Below are positions 59,811 to 64,000 of a DNA stretch of 64,000 nt, one piece after another. Where the stretch lies: the NCBI GenBank assembly GCA_003001795.1, contig PVNI01000009.1:223380-287379 (forward strand), written 5' to 3'. Each line of letters starts with the position of its first letter. Position 1 is the stretch's first letter. Both the position numbers and the translations under genes were made by a program. This DNA comes from Actinomadura viridilutea (lineage in GTDB: Bacteria; Actinomycetota; Actinomycetes; Streptosporangiales; Streptosporangiaceae). Under the pieces are notes generated by a model. That model saw nothing but the letters and a program-made list of their open reading frames with translations, had not been told where the DNA came from and did no database searches.

Positions 59811-60410
59811 TCAGCGCAGGTGGGCGAAGTGCGCCCGCCAGGCGGCGTACCATTCGGCGAACCAGGGGTCGCCTTCGGCCAGCGGGATGATGTAGGTGCA
59901 GGTCTCGGCGTAGTAGCGGCGCTGGAAGTCGGGCGGCATCCGGTCCAGGGTCTGCGCGTTGCTGATCCGGTCGGCCAGCTTCACCATGATCGCCTCGGGC
60001 GGGGCGTCGCGCAGGCGGCGCAGGTAGGCGGTCTTGGCGGCGCGTTTGGCCTTGCGGTTCGCCGTCGGGGAGGACGGCTTGGTCAGCCACTCCACCAGCT
60101 CGGCCACCCACGGGCCGAACGCCGACTCCACGTCGCGGACGGTGGCGGCGGTGTCCTCCACCACGTCGTGCAGCAGCGCGGCGGTCAGGACGGGGACGTC
60201 GGTCACGCCGCGGCCGCGGGCCAGGACCTCGACGGCCTCCAGCAGGTGCTCCAGGTAGGGGGCGCCGGTGGGACGGGTCTGGTCGCCGTGCCAGCGGCGG
60301 GCGGCGTCCGCGGCCTCGTCCAGGGCGGCCAGGTCCGAGGGGCCGATGCCGGACGCGGCCAGGGCCGTGCGAGCCTGGTCCCACGTCCGCCATGTGGTGA
60401 ACAGTTCCAC
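59811..60410 (-). CDS. HD-domain phosphohydrolase (RelA/SpoT hydrolase-like)
   Basis: A 199-residue HD protein. H...HD is seen as GAPYLEHLLEA, TAALLHDVVEDT and later VKLADRISNAQ, the metal-binding set of the (p)ppGpp hydrolase (Mesh1/RSH) type. It may degrade an alarmone or a nucleotide. There is no synthetase domain. The GTG at 60410 has GGAGG 5 nt upstream and is preferred over longer frames. Confidence 0.85.
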   Translation of the reverse strand: MELFTTWRTWDQARTALAASGIGPSDLAALDEAADAARRWHGDQTRPTGAPYLEHLLEAVEVLARGRGVTDVPVLTAALLHDVVEDTAATVRDVESAFGPWVAELVEWLTKPSSPTANRKAKRAAKTAYLRRLRDAPPEAIMVKLADRISNAQTLDRMPPDFQRRYYAETCTYIIPLAEGDPWFAEWYAAWRAHFAHLR

Positions 60411-60518
60411 CGGAACCTCCGATCTGGGCTCTCCCTGTCGCGCGCAGGGCTCGGTACACGGCATGGTGGGAAGACGGTCCCCAGCACAGTACGTGACGAC
60501 GAAGGGAGGCGGCACGGC

Positions 60519-62525
60519 GTGGGCGGCAGGCGGTTGGGCGGACGCCGGCGGGCCGCTGCCGGCGTCGTCTCCGCCGTGCTGGCCGTGACCGTCTCGGGGG
60601 TGCTGGTCGTCCGGGCCGTCACGCGCGCCGAGTGGTGGCAGGTGCGGCACACCGTCACCACCGTGCCCGTCGCGCCGCAGGCGGACGTCGGCCCTCCGCC
60701 CGGGCCGCTGGTGACGAGCTGGCAGCGCTCGGCGCCGGTGCACCGGGGGGCGCTGGCCGGATACAACAGCGTGGCGTTCGACGTGGCGCAAGGGCAGGCG
60801 GTGGTGGCCTCGGGAAGCGGCCTGGAGGTGCGCGACGCCCGCACCGGCGGCCGCCGCTGGAGCTACCACCGCACGGGCTGGACGATGCTCGGCTGGGCCG
60901 CCACCCGATCCCGGCTGATCGGCTACTTCGAACGCGACGGCGACCGCGGCGAGCGGATGATGGTCGGCTTCGACGCGCTGTCGGGCGCCGAGCTGTGGCG
61001 GCGGACCGACGAGCTGCCCGCCGCCGTCGCCCGCACCACACTGCGGTGGCCCGCGGGCTCGGACGCGGTGCTCACCACCGGCGGCGACCGCCGCGTGCTG
61101 TACGGGCGGTCGGCGGCCGACGGCGCCCGGCTGTGGACGCTGCGCCTGCCGGCGGGCTGCCGGCTGTTCGACGGCGCCGCGCACGCCTCCGGCGCGGTGG
61201 AGACGACGGCGGTGTTCGCGCTGGACTGCGCGGGCGGCCCGAGCCGCCTGCTGGCGGTCCGACCGGACACCGGGGCCGTGCGCTGGTCGCACCGCCTGGG
61301 CTCGGCCGAGGCCCCGGAGGTGACCGTGCTGGACGGCGTCACGCTCGCCGAGGACGGCACGGCCCTGCGCGCCTACCGCGACAACGGCGAACCGCTGGCC
61401 GAATGGGCCGGCGAGAACGTGTGCGGCGACGCGATCTGCCCGGCCGTGGTCGCCGAGGGGCGTCTGGTCGTCGTGTACCGCCCGAACGGCGCGCGCGGCG
61501 GCGACCGGCGGCTGGAGGCGGTCGACGCGTCGACCGGGCGGGTGGCCTGGCGGCGCGACGCCCCCGCGTACGCGGCGATGACCGCGGCGGGCGGCCGGAT
61601 CTACGCCCTGCGGCCCCGGCTGTCGGCGGCGCTGCTGCCCGCCGGGGTGGACGTCTTCGCCCCCGACGACGGCGCCGCCCGCACGGTCGCGGCGCCGTTC
61701 GCCATGGACCCGGAACTGGACGGGGCGCGGCCCTGGCTGGCGGCGGCGGGCGGGCTGCTGTACGCGGCGGTGCCGACCGCGGCGCCGCGGCCCGGCGGGG
61801 CGGCCCGGCTGGTGGCGCTGCGCGGCGGCTCGGCCGGTCCCGGCCCCGCGGAGCTCGGCGGCACGCCGCCGGGGGACTGGCCGGACGCCTGCGCCCTGCT
61901 GCAGCGGCCGGACCTGCTGGCCGCGCACCTGGACCCCGGCAGCGCCCGCCCCGGCCGCGCCGAGATCGGCGAGGAGACGCTGCCGCACCCGGTGAGCTGC
62001 ACCTACGAGGCGCCGCAGCGGCCGGCGCCGCCGGAGGTCCCGCCGCTGACCGTCGCGCCGTCCGGCGGACCGACCGACGTCCTCTCCGGGGCTCCCCAGG
62101 CCGACCGGGCGGTGCCGGAGGAGTCGGCCTCCCCGGACCGGTCCGCCTCCGCGACGCCGCACGACGGCGGGACGCCCGGCGAGGACGGCGACCGCAGCAC
62201 GGCCGAGCCCGGCGACGACGGCCGCGGGACGGACGACGACGAGTGGGGCGCGCGCAGCCTCACCGTGACCGTCAAGTGGGTCGCGCCGACCGGGCAGGCC
62301 GCGGCCGAGCTGATGGAGACGCTGCGCGCGGTCCAGGCGCAGGCGCGGCGGCGCACCGACATCGGCGGCGACGAGGCGTACGAGCTGGGGCCCACCGCGG
62401 GAACGATCGCCGTGCGGGTCGGCCGCTCCATCGTGGTGGTCACCGCGGCGCGCCCGCCGGGCGCGGCCAGCCGGCTCGCCCGGTCCGCCGCCATGACCCT
62501 CAGCCGACCGGACCGGCGTCCCTAG
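60519..62525 (+). CDS. Membrane-anchored PQQ-type beta-propeller protein
   Basis: A 668-residue protein. One N-terminal helix (AAAGVVSAVLAVTVSGVLVV) is followed by PQQ-like blades with repeated LWRR/W..R and strand motifs: VRDARTGGRRWSYHR, GFDALSGAELWRRTDEL, LWTLRLPAG, AVRWSHRLGS, VDASTGRVAWRRDAP. The C-terminal third has a Ser/Thr/Pro/Asp linker and a small domain (SLTVTVKWVAPTGQAAAELM). It is extracytoplasmic; no enzymatic motif is evident. GGGAGG lies 10 nt before the GTG. Confidence 0.8.
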   Translation: MGGRRLGGRRRAAAGVVSAVLAVTVSGVLVVRAVTRAEWWQVRHTVTTVPVAPQADVGPPPGPLVTSWQRSAPVHRGALAGYNSVAFDVAQGQAVVASGSGLEVRDARTGGRRWSYHRTGWTMLGWAATRSRLIGYFERDGDRGERMMVGFDALSGAELWRRTDELPAAVARTTLRWPAGSDAVLTTGGDRRVLYGRSAADGARLWTLRLPAGCRLFDGAAHASGAVETTAVFALDCAGGPSRLLAVRPDTGAVRWSHRLGSAEAPEVTVLDGVTLAEDGTALRAYRDNGEPLAEWAGENVCGDAICPAVVAEGRLVVVYRPNGARGGDRRLEAVDASTGRVAWRRDAPAYAAMTAAGGRIYALRPRLSAALLPAGVDVFAPDDGAARTVAAPFAMDPELDGARPWLAAAGGLLYAAVPTAAPRPGGAARLVALRGGSAGPGPAELGGTPPGDWPDACALLQRPDLLAAHLDPGSARPGRAEIGEETLPHPVSCTYEAPQRPAPPEVPPLTVAPSGGPTDVLSGAPQADRAVPEESASPDRSASATPHDGGTPGEDGDRSTAEPGDDGRGTDDDEWGARSLTVTVKWVAPTGQAAAELMETLRAVQAQARRRTDIGGDEAYELGPTAGTIAVRVGRSIVVVTAARPPGAASRLARSAAMTLSRPDRRP

Positions 62526-62558
62526 TCGGGCGGCCCCGCCCCGTCCGGGCGGGCCGGA

Positions 62559-63713
62559 TCATTCGGTGAGCGGTTCGGGCTGCGGGCCGGGGGCGGGCTC
62601 GGGCCGCGGCGGCAGGGCCGGGTCGGCGACGCGTCCGGCCCACTGCTCGAGCTGGGCGACGAACTTCTCGGCGTGCACCGGCCAGTGGAACCGGGCCCGC
62701 GCCGTCTCATATCCGCGTTTGCCGAGGTCGGCCCGCAGCTCGGGGTCGTCGCGCAGCCGCAGGATCGCGTCGGCCGCGGCGGCGGGGTCGCCGAACGGGA
62801 CGACGAAGCCGCAGCCGGCCGGTTCGACGATCCGCACGGCGGGCGGGTTGGGCGTGGTGACCACCGGGATGCCGCGGGCCATGTACTCCACGACCTTGGT
62901 CGGCATCGAGTGCCGGTAGTTCGGCTCGTCGTGCAGCAGCGCCAGGCCCGCCATCGCGCCCTCGGCGATGCGCAGCGCCCGGTCGTTGGGCACGAAGCCG
63001 TACCAGCGCAGCACCCCGTCGCGCTGGGCGGCGCGCAGCGCGGGCCGTACGTCGCCGTCGGCGGCGCCGATCAGCTCGACCAGCACCCCCTCGGGCGCCA
63101 GCAGCCGGGCCGTCTCGATCATGTCGATCGCGCCGCGGGCCCGCGACAGGTGCCCCACGTAGACGGCGCGGCGGCCCTCCGGCGGGGCGGGCGGCAGGGC
63201 GGACACGTAGGTGGTGTTCGGCACCACGGGGTGGTCCATGCGGAACCGCGCCCGGTAGCCCTCCTCGGCGAGCAGCAGCCGGTGCCGGCGTTCGGCGCGC
63301 GCCTCCAGGCGCCGCACCGCCGGGCGCAGCAGCGGGCGCACCAGGCCCGGCACCCAGGCCTTGGCGCTGAGAGCGGCGGCGGTGTCCTCGTGGACGTCCC
63401 AGACCACCGTGCGGCTGCGCACCTGCCGCGGCAGGCCGACCAACAGCTCGGGGTCGTGCAGGAGCACGACGTCCGAGTACGGGGCGTGCTCCCGCAGCGC
63501 CCTGTGGGCGGCGCGCAGCGCGCGGAGCCTGCGCCGCCCCGTCGCGCGCGGAACGTCGACCGGGCTCACCCGCCGCCAGGGGATCACATTGCACGCACGG
63601 AACGGCGCGATGTAGGTGACTTCGTGACCGGCGTCGAGAAGCGCGCGAATCTGCCGGTGCAGAATCCGGGCATCTTCTGGGTGATGCACGATCGTGCAAA
63701 CGCAGACCCGCAT
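62559..63713 (-). CDS. GT4-family glycosyltransferase
   Basis: A 384-residue GT-B enzyme. The N-terminal half opens MRVCVCTIVHHPEDARILHRQI and DVVLLHDPELLVG. The donor half has AVYVGHLSRARGAIDMIETARLLAP and the E-x7-E-like region HSMPTKVVEYMARGIPVVTTPNPP. It probably builds an exopolysaccharide, together with the nucleotide-sugar dehydrogenase encoded next. GGAG lies 8 nt before the ATG at 63713. The C-terminal tail is proline-rich. Confidence 0.88.
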   Translation of the reverse strand: MRVCVCTIVHHPEDARILHRQIRALLDAGHEVTYIAPFRACNVIPWRRVSPVDVPRATGRRRLRALRAAHRALREHAPYSDVVLLHDPELLVGLPRQVRSRTVVWDVHEDTAAALSAKAWVPGLVRPLLRPAVRRLEARAERRHRLLLAEEGYRARFRMDHPVVPNTTYVSALPPAPPEGRRAVYVGHLSRARGAIDMIETARLLAPEGVLVELIGAADGDVRPALRAAQRDGVLRWYGFVPNDRALRIAEGAMAGLALLHDEPNYRHSMPTKVVEYMARGIPVVTTPNPPAVRIVEPAGCGFVVPFGDPAAAADAILRLRDDPELRADLGKRGYETARARFHWPVHAEKFVAQLEQWAGRVADPALPPRPEPAPGPQPEPLTE

Positions 63714-63760
63714 GGCTCTCACTCCGGATCAATGCCGCTGACCGTCCAGCGCCGAGTCTG

Positions 63761-63803
63761 CGCGCGGCAGGGGAATTGCGTGTTAATTCCGCCTTGCCGC
63801 GCG
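63761..63803. promoter_or_regulatory. Long imperfect hairpin between two minus-strand genes
   Basis: CGCGCGGCA (63761-63769) pairs with TGCCGCGCG (63795-63803), and GGAATT pairs with AATTCC inside, with a 2-nt bulge. It could terminate the upstream dehydrogenase transcript or be an operator for the glycosyltransferase gene. Confidence 0.5.
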
Positions 63804-63870
63804 GTGGCCGACCACGGTCCGTAGCCCGTCGCCGACCGACGGCGCGTCCCCGGACCCGCGGCCGCGACGC

Positions 63871-64000
63871 TCACAGCAGCTCGACCGTCTCGCCGTGCAG
63901 ACCGCGGGTGCGGCCGCGGGTGTCGAACAGCAGTCGGGAGTGGCGGGCGAGGGTTTCGGGGTCGTAGGCCGTGTGGTCGGCCAGGACGATGACCAGGTCG
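63871..64000 (-). CDS. Nucleotide-sugar dehydrogenase, C-terminal end only
   Basis: The frame enters from beyond the window and ends at 63871-63873. It reads DLVIVLADHTAYDPETLARH and SRLLFDTRGRTRG, the C-terminal domain of UDP-glucose/UDP-ManNAc 6-dehydrogenases (ADH...DTRG). With the adjacent GT4 gene it suggests an exopolysaccharide locus continuing past the window. Confidence 0.8.
   Translation of the reverse strand, partial: DLVIVLADHTAYDPETLARHSRLLFDTRGRTRGLHGETVELL

Overview
This window is a GC-rich (roughly 72-75 % by eye) actinobacterial chromosome segment. It carries a mycothiol gene (mshA), carD, a SenX3/RegX3-type phosphate two-component system with divergent phoU, LytR-CpsA-Psr and DUF2637 genes, GTG/TTG starts, and several apparently leaderless promoters (TANNNT placed 6-7 nt before the start codon). 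The gene set fits the Streptosporangiales/Thermomonosporaceae (Actinomadura-like) better than Streptomyces or Mycobacterium, but this is inference. No tRNA, rRNA or CRISPR array was seen.

Layout. 0-9.4 kb: end of an M56-type peptidase, a MarR-controlled DHA2 efflux pump with a perfect operator, clpP, a LysR regulator, an ABC exporter, a TIGR01777 epimerase, a Sel1-repeat protein, and a secreted AA10 lytic polysaccharide monooxygenase (LPMO) behind a CelR/CebR-type operator. 9.3-16.3 kb: a two-component system facing a lipoprotein / adaptor / MacB-like ABC efflux operon. A TnpB-only IS200/IS605-type element with hairpin ends sits exactly at the junction of the response regulator and the histidine kinase. 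16.4-25.5 kb: regulators and enzymes (TetR, MarR plus extradiol dioxygenase, two SDRs, macro domain, acyl-CoA synthetase, Tat-exported PhoD phosphatase, methyltransferase-like protein).

25.6-34.8 kb is a conserved core: mshA - ybjN-like - gpmA - phoU (divergent) - sensor kinase/response regulator with a clear four-unit PHO box, two exported or membrane proteins, carD and ispF. 35.4-49 kb is envelope-oriented: DUF2637 protein, LCP ligase, two family 2 glycosyltransferases, GDPD, ispD, and a tightly coupled six-gene operon. That operon has two CDP-alcohol phosphotransferases, a DUF5941-like membrane protein, a LicC/IPCT-like nucleotidyltransferase, a glycerol-1-phosphate-dehydrogenase-like enzyme and a glycosyltransferase. 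It is the best candidate here for an uncharacterised system: it looks able to make a CDP-activated polyol or glycerol-1-phosphate product and build it into a lipid or wall polymer.

49-56.5 kb is an accessory island with more AT-rich spacers: a membrane/cNMP-binding/cyclase-homology fusion, a ribbon-helix-helix protein behind a well-formed promoter-operator, a GNAT enzyme, a DUF6292-like protein, two paralogous GntR/UTRA regulators bracketing a chain of overlapping tiny ORFs, and a remnant of a cyclase-like gene. 56.5-64 kb returns to chromosomal genes: a HelD-like helicase, SRPBCC and HD-domain proteins, a PQQ-type beta-propeller protein, a GT4 glycosyltransferase, and the 3' end of a nucleotide-sugar dehydrogenase.
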